A stretch of DNA of 64,000 bases, from positions 10,585-74,584 of the forward strand of contig SFGJ01000010.1 of NCBI GenBank assembly GCA_004557655.1. The letters run 5' to 3'. The notes under the pieces were generated by a model. That model had not been told where the DNA came from. It saw nothing but the letters and a program-made list of their open reading frames with translations, and searched no databases. The translations under genes and the position numbers were made by a program. Below, one piece after another: positions 33,630 through 42,570 of the stretch; position 1 is the stretch's first letter, and the number at the start of each line of letters is the position of its first letter. This DNA is from Clostridiales bacterium. Lineage in GTDB: Bacteria > Bacillota > Clostridia > Oscillospirales > Oscillospiraceae.

Positions 33630-33744
33630 AGGTTTTTTCCCTTTCTGTCCATCTTCTCTCGATTTTTCTCATTTTCCCCGACCCGTCATCCGAATTGCGA
33701 GGCTTATGCGCGCTTTTTTGTGCGTTTTGCGCATTTATATAGCT

Positions 33745-33773
33745 ACTATATCATGCGCATTAAACTCTGTCAA
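33745..33773 (-). promoter_or_regulatory. Promoter with palindrome in the spacer
   Basis: On the minus strand TTGACA, 17-bp spacer, TATAGT; the spacer holds the palindrome ATGCGCAT, and further TGCGC-containing copies (AAATGCGCAAAA, GCGCGCAT) follow downstream. This looks like an operator for a repressor. It drives the LppX-like lipoprotein gene. Confidence 0.7.
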
Positions 33774-33792
33774 TGTTCCGCCCAAAATGCGC

Positions 33793-34749
33793 TCACCCAA
33801 AATACTTCTCCCGGAAGGGCACCTGTTCCACCTGAAAAGTCCGGCCCCGGAGATAATTCAAGATCCCGGCATCCGTGGGCAGATCAAAGGTAAGCTGATA
33901 GGAATACAGGGCCTGCCTCGTCTCTCCGTAACGGCGGTTCACATCGCCGTTTCCGTACTTTCCGTCCCCCAGCAGCGGACAACCCAGATCTGCCATGGTG
34001 GCCCGGATCTGGTGGGTGCGGCCGGTAAGCAGCTCCACCTCCAGCAGAGTTAGCTCCCCCCGGCTTTCCAGGGTCTTATACCGGGTCACGGCGCTCTTTG
34101 CACCGGGAACAGGCTTGCGGAATACAAAGACCTGCTTTTTCTTCTCGTCCTTACGCAGAAAGTTCTCCACCTGCCCCCGGGACGGCTTAGGTGCTCCCAC
34201 AGTGACGCACAGATACCGCTTGGTCAGCTCATGATCACGAATCTTGTCGTTGATGATGCGCAGAGTCTCGGCATTCTTGGCGGCGATGACGATGCCGCCG
34301 GTGTTGCGGTCGATGCGGTTGCACAGCGCTGGGGTGAAGGCATTCTCCCACCGGGGGTTCCACTCCCGTTTCTGATAGAGATAGGCATGAATGTGGTTGA
34401 TGAGGGTGTTGACCTTTTCCGTTTCATCGGCGTGAACCACCAGACCCGGGCGCTTGTTCAGCAGCAGGAGATTCTCGTCCTCGTACACGATGTCAAGTCT
34501 GGGCTGAAACAGGGTGAGGAACATATTTTCTTCCTTTGGCTGGTCAAAAAACTCATCGTTGATATAAAGCTGCAGTACATCTCCCTGCTCCAGCCGCTGG
34601 TCCCGCTGAGCCCGCCGGCCGTTGACCTTGACGCGCTTTAAGCGGATGTATTTCTGCAGCAGCGCCGGGGGCAAAAGGGGCAGGGACTTGCCCACAAACC
34701 GGTCCAGCCGCTGGCCGGCGTCATTTTTTCCAACGGTAAGCTCCCGCAT
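33793..34749 (-). CDS. RluA-family RNA pseudouridine synthase
   Basis: A 318-residue enzyme: an S4-like N-terminal domain (LLPPALLQKYIRLKRVKVNGRR) and the catalytic domain with NRIDRNTGGIVIAAKN carrying the catalytic Asp, then GRTHQIRATMADLGCPLLGD. It modifies uridines in rRNA or tRNA; the exact target cannot be read from sequence. The start follows GGGGGAGGAAA. Divergent from yceD-rpmF. Confidence 0.9.
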   Translation of the reverse strand: MRELTVGKNDAGQRLDRFVGKSLPLLPPALLQKYIRLKRVKVNGRRAQRDQRLEQGDVLQLYINDEFFDQPKEENMFLTLFQPRLDIVYEDENLLLLNKRPGLVVHADETEKVNTLINHIHAYLYQKREWNPRWENAFTPALCNRIDRNTGGIVIAAKNAETLRIINDKIRDHELTKRYLCVTVGAPKPSRGQVENFLRKDEKKKQVFVFRKPVPGAKSAVTRYKTLESRGELTLLEVELLTGRTHQIRATMADLGCPLLGDGKYGNGDVNRRYGETRQALYSYQLTFDLPTDAGILNYLRGRTFQVEQVPFREKYFG

Positions 34750-34825
34750 TTTCCTCCCCCTTTCCGGCAGTATATTGCTATTGTAGCCGATTTTAGAAAA
34801 AAGTCAATTTTTTAGCAGAAAATGT

Positions 34826-34854
34826 TTGACAATCCGTTTTTCTTCCTCTATAAT
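34826..34854 (+). promoter_or_regulatory. Consensus promoter of yceD-rpmF
   Basis: TTGACA, 17-bp spacer, TATAAT: a perfect match. The -10 box ends 28 bp before the yceD start. Confidence 0.92.
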
Positions 34855-34881
34855 ACAATTCGTGTCATTGTGAGGTGTGCC

Positions 34882-35385
34882 ATGCGTTTGAATGTAAACA
34901 GAGTTCTGCATACCCCGGATGCCAGCGAGGATTTCCACCTTGAGATGGATCTGTCCGACCTGGATTTCGGCGGAGAAAAGCCTGTTTCGCAGCCGGTTGT
35001 TGTGGACGGCCAGGTTCGGAACAAGGCCGGTATGCTGCTTTTGGAGCTTCAGGCGTCCACAACGCTTCGCTGCCGGTGCAGCCGGTGTCTGGAGGTCTTC
35101 GACCTGCCCAAAACCACAGACTATTCCTGTGTTTTGGCGGAGGAAAAGCAATTTGAAGACAGTGACGACATCATCCTGCTGGACCACGACGAGGTTGATC
35201 CGGAGGATCTTGCCCGGACGGCGTTTATCCTTGACATGGACACGGTTGTCTTATGCTCTCCCGATTGCAAGGGGCTGTGCCCCGGCTGCGGCGCAAACCT
35301 CAACCGAGAGACTTGCCGCTGCAAAAAACAGATGGATCCCCGCCTGGCGGCTCTGGCCAAGCTCCTGCCTCAGGAGGAAGCGTAA
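34882..35385 (+). CDS. yceD: YceD/DUF177 family protein
   Basis: A 167-residue acidic protein with the YceD pattern: CRCSRCLE in the middle and GLCPGCGANLNRETCRCKK at the end, a Cys set that may bind metal. YceD is nearly always coded just before rpmF and has been linked to 23S rRNA maturation in other organisms. The ATG 34882 follows GTGAGGTGTGCC. Here it is followed by rpmF after 52 bp. Confidence 0.9.
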   Translation: MRLNVNRVLHTPDASEDFHLEMDLSDLDFGGEKPVSQPVVVDGQVRNKAGMLLLELQASTTLRCRCSRCLEVFDLPKTTDYSCVLAEEKQFEDSDDIILLDHDEVDPEDLARTAFILDMDTVVLCSPDCKGLCPGCGANLNRETCRCKKQMDPRLAALAKLLPQEEA

Positions 35386-35437
35386 ACTCTTCTATAAATT
35401 CACTGCTCAGGCAGTATAAGACCAAGGAGGTGTCAAC

Positions 35438-35635
35438 ATGGCAGTACCTAAGGGAAAAGTATCCAAGCAAAGACGCAACAAGAGACGCAGCTCCGTGTGG
35501 AAGCTGGCGACTCCCGGTCTGGTGGCATGCCCCAAGTGCGGTGCGCTGCATCTGCCTCACAGAATGTGCCCGGAGTGCGGTACCTACAATGGCCGCGAGG
35601 TCAAGGTCGTCAAGTCCGTGGCTGCGGACAAGTAA
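35438..35635 (+). CDS. rpmF: Ribosomal protein bL32
   Basis: A 65-residue basic protein beginning MAVPKGKVSKQRRNKRR, with a zinc ribbon CPKC...CPEC. A structural protein of the large subunit. The zinc-binding form is present (all four Cys kept). In many bacteria plsX-fab genes follow; here a terminator does. Confidence 0.97.
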   Translation: MAVPKGKVSKQRRNKRRSSVWKLATPGLVACPKCGALHLPHRMCPECGTYNGREVKVVKSVAADK

Positions 35636-35652
35636 TTTCTCTTGTGTCCTTG

Positions 35653-35686
35653 CAGGAGGGAAGCATGGCTTCCCTCCTGTTTTTTT
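35653..35686 (+). terminator. Terminator of yceD-rpmF
   Basis: Perfect 12-bp stem CAGGAGGGAAGC / GCTTCCCTCCTG, loop ATG, then T7. Confidence 0.95.
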
Positions 35687-35826
35687 CGGCAGGAGAGTTT
35701 CAGCCTGCAGCGGCAAAGTCAACGAGTCCTTTTCGGGCGCGTGCATTAAACCTTTTCATAGAAATCATAAAAATCATTCGTTTTACTTTTGTACCCATAC
35801 AAATTATACTATATTTGTAAAATTGC

Positions 35827-35855
35827 TTGCGGATAACTTGAAAAATGGGTATAAT
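35827..35855 (+). promoter_or_regulatory. Probable promoter of the DUF512-der-plsY unit
   Basis: TTGCGG, 17-bp spacer, TATAAT; 50 bp before the start codon at 35906. Confidence 0.7.
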
Positions 35856-35905
35856 AGGTAAGTTATTATGTGGTATTATGCCGTTTTTTGAGAGAGGACG
35901 CAGCT

Positions 35906-37204
35906 ATGAGCACCATCATTACCTCCATAGATCCCGGCAGCCCCGCCATGCGGGCAGGTCTCCGGCCCGGACAGCAGCTTCTGTCCATCAACGGCCACGA
36001 TGTGATGGATGTGCTGGACTACCGATTTTATGGGTATGATCCCGTCAGCCACTTAATGCTGAAGAATGAGGACGGATCTACCCAGAGCCTCACCGTTCAC
36101 AAGGCTGAGGGCGAGGACCTGGGGTTGAATTTCGACACCTACCTCATGGACGAGATGCGCTCATGCGCCAATCACTGCATTTTCTGCTTCGTGGATCAGA
36201 TGCCGCCGGGCATGCGCCAGACCCTGTATTTTAAGGACGACGACGCCCGTCTCAGCTTCCTTCAGGGCAACTACATTACCCTCACCAATCTGACGGAGCG
36301 GGAGGCTCAGCGCATCATCGACCTGCGCATCAGTCCCATCAATGTCTCCGTCCACACCACAGACCCTCAGCTCCACTGCACCATGCTGGGCAACAAGGAC
36401 GCCGCCCGGAGTCTGGATTACATCCGTGCTTTCTGCCGGGCGGGCATCGTGATGAACGGACAGATCGTGGTGTGTCCCGGCTGGAACGACGGCGACCAGC
36501 TTCGCCGCACATTGCGGGACCTGACGGAGATGGAGTTCTCCTCCTGCTCTCTGGTGCCCGTGGGCATCACCAAGTACCGCAAGGGCCTGGCAAGGCTCAA
36601 ACCGGTGGACGCCCAATGCGCCGCCGAGATTCTGGACATTGCCGAGGAATTCGGGCAGGAGAATCTCCGCCGCTTCGGCACACGGCGCTTTTTCTGCGCC
36701 GACGAGCTGTTCCTCCGGGCCGGCCGTGCGCTGCCGGGAGAGGACTACTACGAGGGCTACCGGCAGCTTGAAAACGGCGTGGGTATGCTCCGCTCTTTAG
36801 AGAGCGACCTGCTGCGGGCCATGGAACTTCTGGACACTCCGCCCATTCCCTCACCCTTCACCATCGCCACCGGTCGGGCCGCCGAGGGATTCATGAGGCA
36901 TCTGTTGAACTTGGTGCGGCAGCGCTGCCCACAGGTGCAGGGCAAGGTAGTAGGTATAGACAACGATTTTTTTGGCCACACCATTGATGTAGCCGGTCTG
37001 CTGACAGGGCAGGACCTGGCAGCCCAGCTCAAGGCTCACAAGCCTCTGGGCCGGGTGCTGATTCCGCTGCATATGCTCCGCCATGGAGAGGATGTGTTCC
37101 TGGATGATTGGACCGTACCGCAGCTTTCCCAGGCCCTGGGTTCTCCGGTGCAGGTGGTAGGCATTGACGGCTATGACCTGTGCGACGCCGTTTTCGGATT
37201 GTAA
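35906..37204 (+). CDS. DUF512 radical SAM protein with N-terminal PDZ domain
   Basis: A 432-residue protein. The N-terminal 60 residues are PDZ-like (SIDPGSPAMRAGLRPGQQLLSINGHDV). Next come the radical SAM cysteines in CANHCIFCF and a DUF512 domain at the C-terminal half (GTRRFFCADELFLRAG). The family is widespread in Clostridia, often beside der, and has an unknown reaction. The ATG 35906 after GAGAGGACGCAGCT fits the PDZ start; a longer frame to 35870 has no ribosome site. der follows after 12 bp. Confidence 0.9.
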   Translation: MSTIITSIDPGSPAMRAGLRPGQQLLSINGHDVMDVLDYRFYGYDPVSHLMLKNEDGSTQSLTVHKAEGEDLGLNFDTYLMDEMRSCANHCIFCFVDQMPPGMRQTLYFKDDDARLSFLQGNYITLTNLTEREAQRIIDLRISPINVSVHTTDPQLHCTMLGNKDAARSLDYIRAFCRAGIVMNGQIVVCPGWNDGDQLRRTLRDLTEMEFSSCSLVPVGITKYRKGLARLKPVDAQCAAEILDIAEEFGQENLRRFGTRRFFCADELFLRAGRALPGEDYYEGYRQLENGVGMLRSLESDLLRAMELLDTPPIPSPFTIATGRAAEGFMRHLLNLVRQRCPQVQGKVVGIDNDFFGHTIDVAGLLTGQDLAAQLKAHKPLGRVLIPLHMLRHGEDVFLDDWTVPQLSQALGSPVQVVGIDGYDLCDAVFGL

Positions 37205-37216
37205 GGAGGTACGCGA

Positions 37217-38545
37217 ATGGCAAAACCTATGATCGCTATCGTGGGCCGGCCCAATGTGGGCAAGTCCATGCTGTTTAATAAGCTCATCGGCCGGCGTCTG
37301 TCCATTGTGGAGGATACCCCCGGCGTCACCCGTGACCGCATTTACGGCGAGTCTGACTGGTGCGGCCGCAAGTTTACTCTGGTGGATACCGGCGGCATCG
37401 AGCCGAACACCGACAATGAGATCCTCACCTTCATGCGTGAGCAGGCCCAGATCGCCATCGACAACGCCACCGTTATTGTACTGGTGGTGGACATCAAGAC
37501 CGGCATGACCGCCGCCGATCAGGAGGTGGCCGGGATGCTGCAGCGCTCCAAGAAGCCCATTGTACTGGCGGTGAATAAAATGGATTCCACCGGCACGGTG
37601 GATCCGGAATTTTACGAGTTTTATAATCTGGGTCTGGGCGATCCCATCGCCGTTTCCGCCGTCCACGGCCACGGCACCGGTGACCTGCTGGATGCCTGTA
37701 TGAAATATTTCCCCCCGGAGGACGATTCCGAGGAGGACGAGGATGTCATTCAGGTAGCCATCATCGGCAAGCCCAATGTGGGAAAGTCCAGCCTCACCAA
37801 TCGTATCCTGGGGCAAGAGCGGGTCATCGTCAGCAATGTGGCGGGCACCACTCGGGATGCCATTGACTCCTATTTCGAGAATGAGACCGGCAAGTACAAC
37901 TTCATCGACACCGCCGGAATGCGCAAAAAGTCCAAGGTGGACGACGCCATTGAGAAGTACAGCGTACTCCGGGCTACCATGGCCATCGAGCGCAGCGATG
38001 TGTGCCTGATTTTGCTGGACGCCAACGAGGGCGTCACGGAGCAGGACACTAAGATCGCGGGTCTGGCCCACGAGGCGGGCAAAGCCTGCATCATCGTGGT
38101 GAACAAGTGGGACGCTGTGGAAAAGGACGACAAGACCATGGACCGTATGCGTGAGGAGATCCGCCGGGATCTGAGCTACATGACCTACGCCCCCATTCTC
38201 TTTATCTCCGCTCTCACCGGTCAGCGGGTCACCCGGCTCTTTGAGCTGATCAACTATGTGCACAACCAGGCCTCCACCCGCATCACCACGGGTATGCTCA
38301 ATTCCGTGCTGGCAGACGCACAGACCCGGGTGCAGCCCCCCACGGACAAGGGCCGTCGGCTGAAGATCTACTATATGACCCAGGTAGGTATCAAGCCTCC
38401 CCACTTCGTTATTTTCTGCAATGACAAAAAGCTCTTCCACTTTTCCTATCAGCGGTATCTGGAAAACCAGATCCGCAGCGTATTCGGTTTGGAGGGCACT
38501 CCTGTGATCCTGTCCATCCGGCAGAAAGGAGACGATGATAATTAA
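37217..38545 (+). CDS. der: Ribosome-assembly GTPase Der (EngA)
   Basis: A 442-residue protein with two tandem GTPase domains: first G1 GRPNVGKS, G3 DTGG, G4 NKMD; second G1 GKPNVGKS, G3 DTAG, G4 NKWD; then a KH-like C-terminal domain. Der helps mature the 50S subunit. Between DUF512 and plsY in one unit; its end overlaps plsY by 11 bp. Confidence 0.97.
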   Translation: MAKPMIAIVGRPNVGKSMLFNKLIGRRLSIVEDTPGVTRDRIYGESDWCGRKFTLVDTGGIEPNTDNEILTFMREQAQIAIDNATVIVLVVDIKTGMTAADQEVAGMLQRSKKPIVLAVNKMDSTGTVDPEFYEFYNLGLGDPIAVSAVHGHGTGDLLDACMKYFPPEDDSEEDEDVIQVAIIGKPNVGKSSLTNRILGQERVIVSNVAGTTRDAIDSYFENETGKYNFIDTAGMRKKSKVDDAIEKYSVLRATMAIERSDVCLILLDANEGVTEQDTKIAGLAHEAGKACIIVVNKWDAVEKDDKTMDRMREEIRRDLSYMTYAPILFISALTGQRVTRLFELINYVHNQASTRITTGMLNSVLADAQTRVQPPTDKGRRLKIYYMTQVGIKPPHFVIFCNDKKLFHFSYQRYLENQIRSVFGLEGTPVILSIRQKGDDDN

Positions 38546-39194
38546 GCTGTCCATCTATTTTGTCATCGGCCTGACACTGCTGGTTTCGTACCTGTTGGGA
38601 TGCTTCAACGGCGCCGTGGTCACCTCCCATTTCATCATTCGGGACGATGTGCGCAAGCACGGCAGCGGCAACGCCGGCCTTACCAATTTCTACCGCACTT
38701 ATGGCGCCAAGTACGCCCTCATCGTTATTGCCTGCGACATGGGCAAGACTCTGCTGTCCTGTCTCATCGGCGGCTATCTCATGCTCTGCACCAATGGGAA
38801 CTGGACTTTTGGCGTGCTGCTGGGCGGCATCGGGTGCGAACTGGGGCATATTTTCCCTGCGTACTACGGTTTAAAGGGTGGCAAAGGTATCCTCTCCGGC
38901 GGCGTGCTGGTCTGTATGCTGGACTGGCGCATAGCTCTCATAGCCTGGGGTCTGTTCATCCTGCTGTGGCTTTTGACCCGGTATGTGTCTCTGGGCTCTA
39001 TTGTCGGCTCCGCCAGTATGCCCTTCACCGCTTTCTTTGTGTTTGACCATGACCCGTTGCTGACCGCCCTGTGCGCCTTTGTGTCCGTTTTGGTCATCTG
39101 GTGCCACCGGGAAAACATCCGCCGCCTGCTCAATGGCACGGAAAACAAATTCAAGTGGCATATCAACCCTCTCGATACAGACGAAAACAAATAG
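38535..39194 (+). CDS. plsY: Acyl-phosphate:glycerol-3-phosphate acyltransferase
   Basis: A 219-residue membrane enzyme of phospholipid synthesis that acylates glycerol 3-phosphate from acyl phosphate. Motifs: GSGNAGLTNFYRTYG near residue 43, the LKGGKGILSGG glycine loop near residue 115, and a basic end (HRENIRRLLNGTENK). Five or more hydrophobic spans. The family usually has GSGN-x-GATN; here GLTN is a mild variant. The C-terminal tail of about 15 residues exceeds many homologues. Confidence 0.93.
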   Translation: MIIKLSIYFVIGLTLLVSYLLGCFNGAVVTSHFIIRDDVRKHGSGNAGLTNFYRTYGAKYALIVIACDMGKTLLSCLIGGYLMLCTNGNWTFGVLLGGIGCELGHIFPAYYGLKGGKGILSGGVLVCMLDWRIALIAWGLFILLWLLTRYVSLGSIVGSASMPFTAFFVFDHDPLLTALCAFVSVLVIWCHRENIRRLLNGTENKFKWHINPLDTDENK

Positions 39195-39218
39195 CCCCCC
39201 GATAGAAAGGAGATCCGT

Positions 39219-40259
39219 ATGAAGCACAATCAGGTCCGCCAAGTGGTTTTTCCCATTCTCACCGCTTTGATTTGGGGCACATCATTTGTTGCCCAGAGCA
39301 CCAGTACCGAGCATGTGGGCGCTTTCACCTTCAATGCCGCCCGCTCTCTTGTGGGTGCGCTGGCCCTGCTGGTGGTCATCCAGATCTTCAAGGCGGCGAA
39401 TAAGCGAAAAGAAGCCCCTGCCGCCCAGCCGGAGGAGCAATCCGCCCCCACCGGCAGCCGCAATACCCTCATTATCGGCGGCATCTGCTGCGGCGTGGCT
39501 CTGTCCATTGCCTGCAACCTGCAGCAAATGGGTATTGCAGGCACCTCCGCCGGCAAGACCAGCTTCATCACCACCTTGTATGTAGTGCTGGTCCCTATAT
39601 GCGGCCTGTTTCTAAAAAAGAAGGTCTCCCCGGTTATCTGGATCAGCGTGATGCTGGCGGTTGCCGGCCTGTACTGTCTGTGTATTAAGGAGGATTTCTC
39701 CATCGCCCCCAGCGATTTCCTGGTGCTGCTGTGCGCCTTCGGCTATACCTTACATATCCTGGTCATCGACTATTTCACCCAGAAAGTTGACGGCGTGAAG
39801 ATGAGCTGCATCCAGTTCTTTACCTGCGCCGTGATCTCCGGCATCCTGATGTTTATCTTTGAGACCCCCAGCTGGGCGGATCTCTCCGGCTGCATCGGTT
39901 CGGTGCTGTATGTGGGCATTTTCTCCAGCGGCGTGGCCTACACCCTGCAGATCCTGGCTCAAAAGGATTCCAATCCCACGGTGGTTTCCCTGCTGTTGAG
40001 CCTGGAAAGCGTGTTCGGCGCCGTGTCCGGAGCTATTTTCCTGCACGAGACCATGTCCGGCAAGGAGCTGATCGGGTGCGTTCTGATGCTCATCGCCGTG
40101 GTGCTGGCCCAGATAAAAAAGCAAGACCGCCTGATGCTTCCCATAAAAAAACTCCTGTCTGCCGCAGCAGACAGGAGTTTTTTTAATTTTCCTCAATGTC
40201 TGCCCACGAAGCTCCAGTCGTCCTCACCGTCATGGAGCAGGTACAGATCATCTTTGTAG
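39219..40259 (+). CDS. EamA-family drug/metabolite exporter; stop codon lies beyond its terminator
   Basis: About 305 residues are typical EamA: ten hydrophobic spans in two repeats, e.g. FPILTALIWGTSFVAQ at the start and LLSLESVFGAVSGAIFLHE in the second repeat. The start follows AAAGGAGATCCGT. The frame has no stop before the terminator at 40145-40186 and continues 67 bp into the convergent hydrogenase gene, adding about 40 non-family residues. Loss of one A in the A6 run near 40117 would give a stop at about 40130, so a frameshift or sequence error is likely. Substrate unknown. Confidence 0.85.
   Translation: MKHNQVRQVVFPILTALIWGTSFVAQSTSTEHVGAFTFNAARSLVGALALLVVIQIFKAANKRKEAPAAQPEEQSAPTGSRNTLIIGGICCGVALSIACNLQQMGIAGTSAGKTSFITTLYVVLVPICGLFLKKKVSPVIWISVMLAVAGLYCLCIKEDFSIAPSDFLVLLCAFGYTLHILVIDYFTQKVDGVKMSCIQFFTCAVISGILMFIFETPSWADLSGCIGSVLYVGIFSSGVAYTLQILAQKDSNPTVVSLLLSLESVFGAVSGAIFLHETMSGKELIGCVLMLIAVVLAQIKKQDRLMLPIKKLLSAAADRSFFNFPQCLPTKLQSSSPSWSRYRSSL
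40145..40186. terminator. Strong bidirectional terminator between EamA and hydrogenase genes
   Basis: A 12-bp core stem (ACTCCTGTCTGC / GCAGACAGGAGT), loop CGCA, flanked by A6 and T7, so it works on both strands. For the plus-strand gene it lies before the annotated stop codon. Confidence 0.93.
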
Positions 40260-41740
40260 TCTGAATCCAGGGGATTTGCCTTAGGCGCATTGCTCTTGTA
40301 CTGTTCCAGAACCCGGCGGGATTTCTCCGGCGGCTGGATCGTGCCCGCCCCGGCAATACAGCCGCCCGGGCAAGCCATGCCCTCCAGCAGGTAGCCGTCA
40401 TACTTCCCGGTCCGGGCAATTTTCAGCATCTTGCGGCACTCCCGCAGGCCCTCAGCATACACCGTCTTTACTTCCCGTTCAGGATCCAGCCGATGGATCA
40501 CATCCTCCACCGCCTTGGCCACGCCGCCGGAGGCCGCAAAGCCCACACCGGGGGCCGACGCCTCATAATTTGCGGGCACATCCGGGATCTGGCTGAAGTC
40601 GATATTCTTTGCCTCCAGCATACCCCGCAGTTCCTCAAAGGTCAGCACAAAATCCACATCACTGCGAACGGTACGGCGGCAGGCCTCCAGTTTCTTGGCC
40701 GCACAGGGGCCGATAAAGGCAATTCTGCAGTCCGGATGCCGCTTTTTCTGCAGCCGTGCCGTCAGCACCATGGGGGTCATGGTCATGGAAATATAGGGCG
40801 CAGCGCCGGGGAACTCCTTCTTGGCCATCACCGACCACGCCGGGCAGCAGGAAGTAGCCATATAGGGCTGCATCTTGGGCACATGGGACATAAACTCCTC
40901 TGCCTCCTCAATGGCGCACAGATCCGCTCCGATGGCCACCTCCTCCACAGACTGGAAGCCCAATATCTTCATAGCCGTAACGATCTGTCCGGGAGTCACA
41001 TTTTCGCCGAATTGCCCCCAAAAAGCCGGAGCAATGACGGCAATCACCTTGTCACCGCTGCGGATGGAGTGGATAAGCTGGAACAGTTGTCCCTTATCCA
41101 CAATGGCGCCGAAGGGGCAGTTCACCAGACACATACCGCAGCTGACGCACTTGTCCTGGTTGATCTCCGCCCGGCCGTACTCATCCTTGCCGATGGCGTC
41201 CATGCCGCAGGCCTCCTGACAGGGCCGCTCAAAGCGGATGATGGCCTGATAGGAGCAGGCCGCCTTGCACTTTCCGCATTTGATGCACTTGCTCTGATCG
41301 ATTTCCGCCCGACCATGGTGAAAGCTGATGGCTTCCCTGGGGCAGGCATTGGAGCAGTGGTGGGCCAGACAGCTCTGGCAGGCGTTGGTCACCTCATAAT
41401 GGGTGTCCGGACAGGCGTGACAGGCATATTTAATAATGTTGATCAGGGGTGGTTCGTAATACCGTTCCCGAATTGCCGTCTTATCCGCGGCATCGGATAA
41501 AGGCTCCTGCTGTGAGGTAGATCGCAGGCTGTGTCCCATAGCCAGACGGATGCGCTCGGCAACAATGGCCCGCTCCAGAAAGATGGTGTCTCGCTCGTTT
41601 CCCGGATCGCCCGGCAGAATCTTATGGGGTAGCTTATCTATGCGGTGATAGTCACCGCCTTCGTAGGCCAGCTTCGCCACCTCCGCGAAAACCCGCTTTC
41701 GAATATCCGCAATGCCGCAGTAAATGTTTCTCATGGGCAT
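40193..41740 (-). CDS. Monomeric [FeFe] hydrogenase with 4Fe-4S domains
   Basis: A 515-residue soluble protein. Residues 107-211 hold a Cys-rich region and three 4Fe-4S-like clusters (CIKCGKCKAAC, CVSCGMCLVNC). The H-cluster motifs follow: L1 ATSCCPAW (296-302), L2 IGPCAAKK (343-350), L3 MACPGGCIAGAG (455-466). GPC-x-AKK and PGGC are features I associate with group B enzymes rather than classical HydA (MPC..K..E). H2 evolution or sensing is therefore unproven. It ends just before the shared terminator and has a near-consensus promoter. Confidence 0.9.
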   Translation of the reverse strand: MPMRNIYCGIADIRKRVFAEVAKLAYEGGDYHRIDKLPHKILPGDPGNERDTIFLERAIVAERIRLAMGHSLRSTSQQEPLSDAADKTAIRERYYEPPLINIIKYACHACPDTHYEVTNACQSCLAHHCSNACPREAISFHHGRAEIDQSKCIKCGKCKAACSYQAIIRFERPCQEACGMDAIGKDEYGRAEINQDKCVSCGMCLVNCPFGAIVDKGQLFQLIHSIRSGDKVIAVIAPAFWGQFGENVTPGQIVTAMKILGFQSVEEVAIGADLCAIEEAEEFMSHVPKMQPYMATSCCPAWSVMAKKEFPGAAPYISMTMTPMVLTARLQKKRHPDCRIAFIGPCAAKKLEACRRTVRSDVDFVLTFEELRGMLEAKNIDFSQIPDVPANYEASAPGVGFAASGGVAKAVEDVIHRLDPEREVKTVYAEGLRECRKMLKIARTGKYDGYLLEGMACPGGCIAGAGTIQPPEKSRRVLEQYKSNAPKANPLDSDYKDDLYLLHDGEDDWSFVGRH

Positions 41741-41773
41741 ACCTCTCTTGTCAACCGTGTGTTTTCACAATGA

Positions 41774-41802
41774 ATTATACCATTGTCACCCACTTCTTGC
41801 AA
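41774..41802 (-). promoter_or_regulatory. Promoter of the hydrogenase gene
   Basis: On the minus strand TTGCAA, 17-bp spacer, TATAAT; -10 box 34 bp ahead of the start codon. Confidence 0.82.
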
Positions 41803-41844
41803 GAGAAATCGTGCGAATACCTTTATCATCTTTATAAAAAATTA

Positions 41845-42546
41845 TTACAAATTATTTGAACCTTCTGTCAGTGCCTCTTCCAGCTTATGCAAGGCCCTTT
41901 TTTCAATGCGCGATACATAACTGCGGCTGATGCCGAACACCGCCGCCACCTGCCGCTGCGTCTGGGGCAGATTCCCATCCAGGCCGTATCGGCGGCGGAT
42001 TATCTCCGTCTCCCGCTCCGTCAGACAGCTATCCACCAGCTCCCGAATGCGCACCCGCTCCTCTCGGTCCGCCATATCCGAAAGCATGGTGTCGTCACTG
42101 CCCACCACATCCAGCAGGCACAGTGCATTCCCAACAGCGTCGCTCTCGATGGAGTCGGATAAAGACACCTCGCCCTGCAGCTTTTTGCGGCTGCGGAAGT
42201 ACATCAGCACCTCGTTTTCCACACACCGGGAGGCATAGGTGGCCAAACGGATCTTTCGATCCGGGCGAAATGTGTCCACTGCCTTAATCAGACCGATGGT
42301 GCCAATGGATATGAGGTCCTCCTGCTCCGACGCTTGCGTATAGTATTTCTTGATGATGTGGGCCACCAGGCGCAGATTGTGCTCCACCAAAATGTTCCGG
42401 GCTTCCAGATCCCCCGCCAGACTGCGCTCCAGATACATCTGTTCCTCCTTTGCACTCAATGGCTTGGGGAATGAGCCGGGATTCCCTGTGAGCCGCAAGG
42501 TCAAAAACAGGCTGTTGGCCAGCAAAAACAGCGCTGCGGACAGCAT
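41845..42546 (-). CDS. sigK: Sporulation sigma factor SigK, uninterrupted
   Basis: A 233-residue sigma-70 factor: a hydrophobic pro-sequence (FLLANSLFLTLRLTG), region 2 (NILVEHNLRLVAHIIKKYY, EDLISIGTIGLIKAVDTF, LATYASRCVENEVLMYFR) and region 4 (TERETEIIRRRYGLDGN, then ISRSYVSRIEKRALHKL). The N-terminal leader is removed in the mother cell to activate late spore-coat genes. The start MLSAALF at 42546 is 6 nt after AAAGGGGAG. Full length with no skin-element split. It marks a spore former. Confidence 0.93.
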   Translation of the reverse strand: MLSAALFLLANSLFLTLRLTGNPGSFPKPLSAKEEQMYLERSLAGDLEARNILVEHNLRLVAHIIKKYYTQASEQEDLISIGTIGLIKAVDTFRPDRKIRLATYASRCVENEVLMYFRSRKKLQGEVSLSDSIESDAVGNALCLLDVVGSDDTMLSDMADREERVRIRELVDSCLTERETEIIRRRYGLDGNLPQTQRQVAAVFGISRSYVSRIEKRALHKLEEALTEGSNNL

Positions 42547-42570
42547 AAGCATCTCCCCTTTCTCTGCCAT

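Noticed and set aside
36851..38554. A 567-codon minus-strand frame opposite der
   Set aside because: Shadow; der has both GTPase motif sets on the plus strand.
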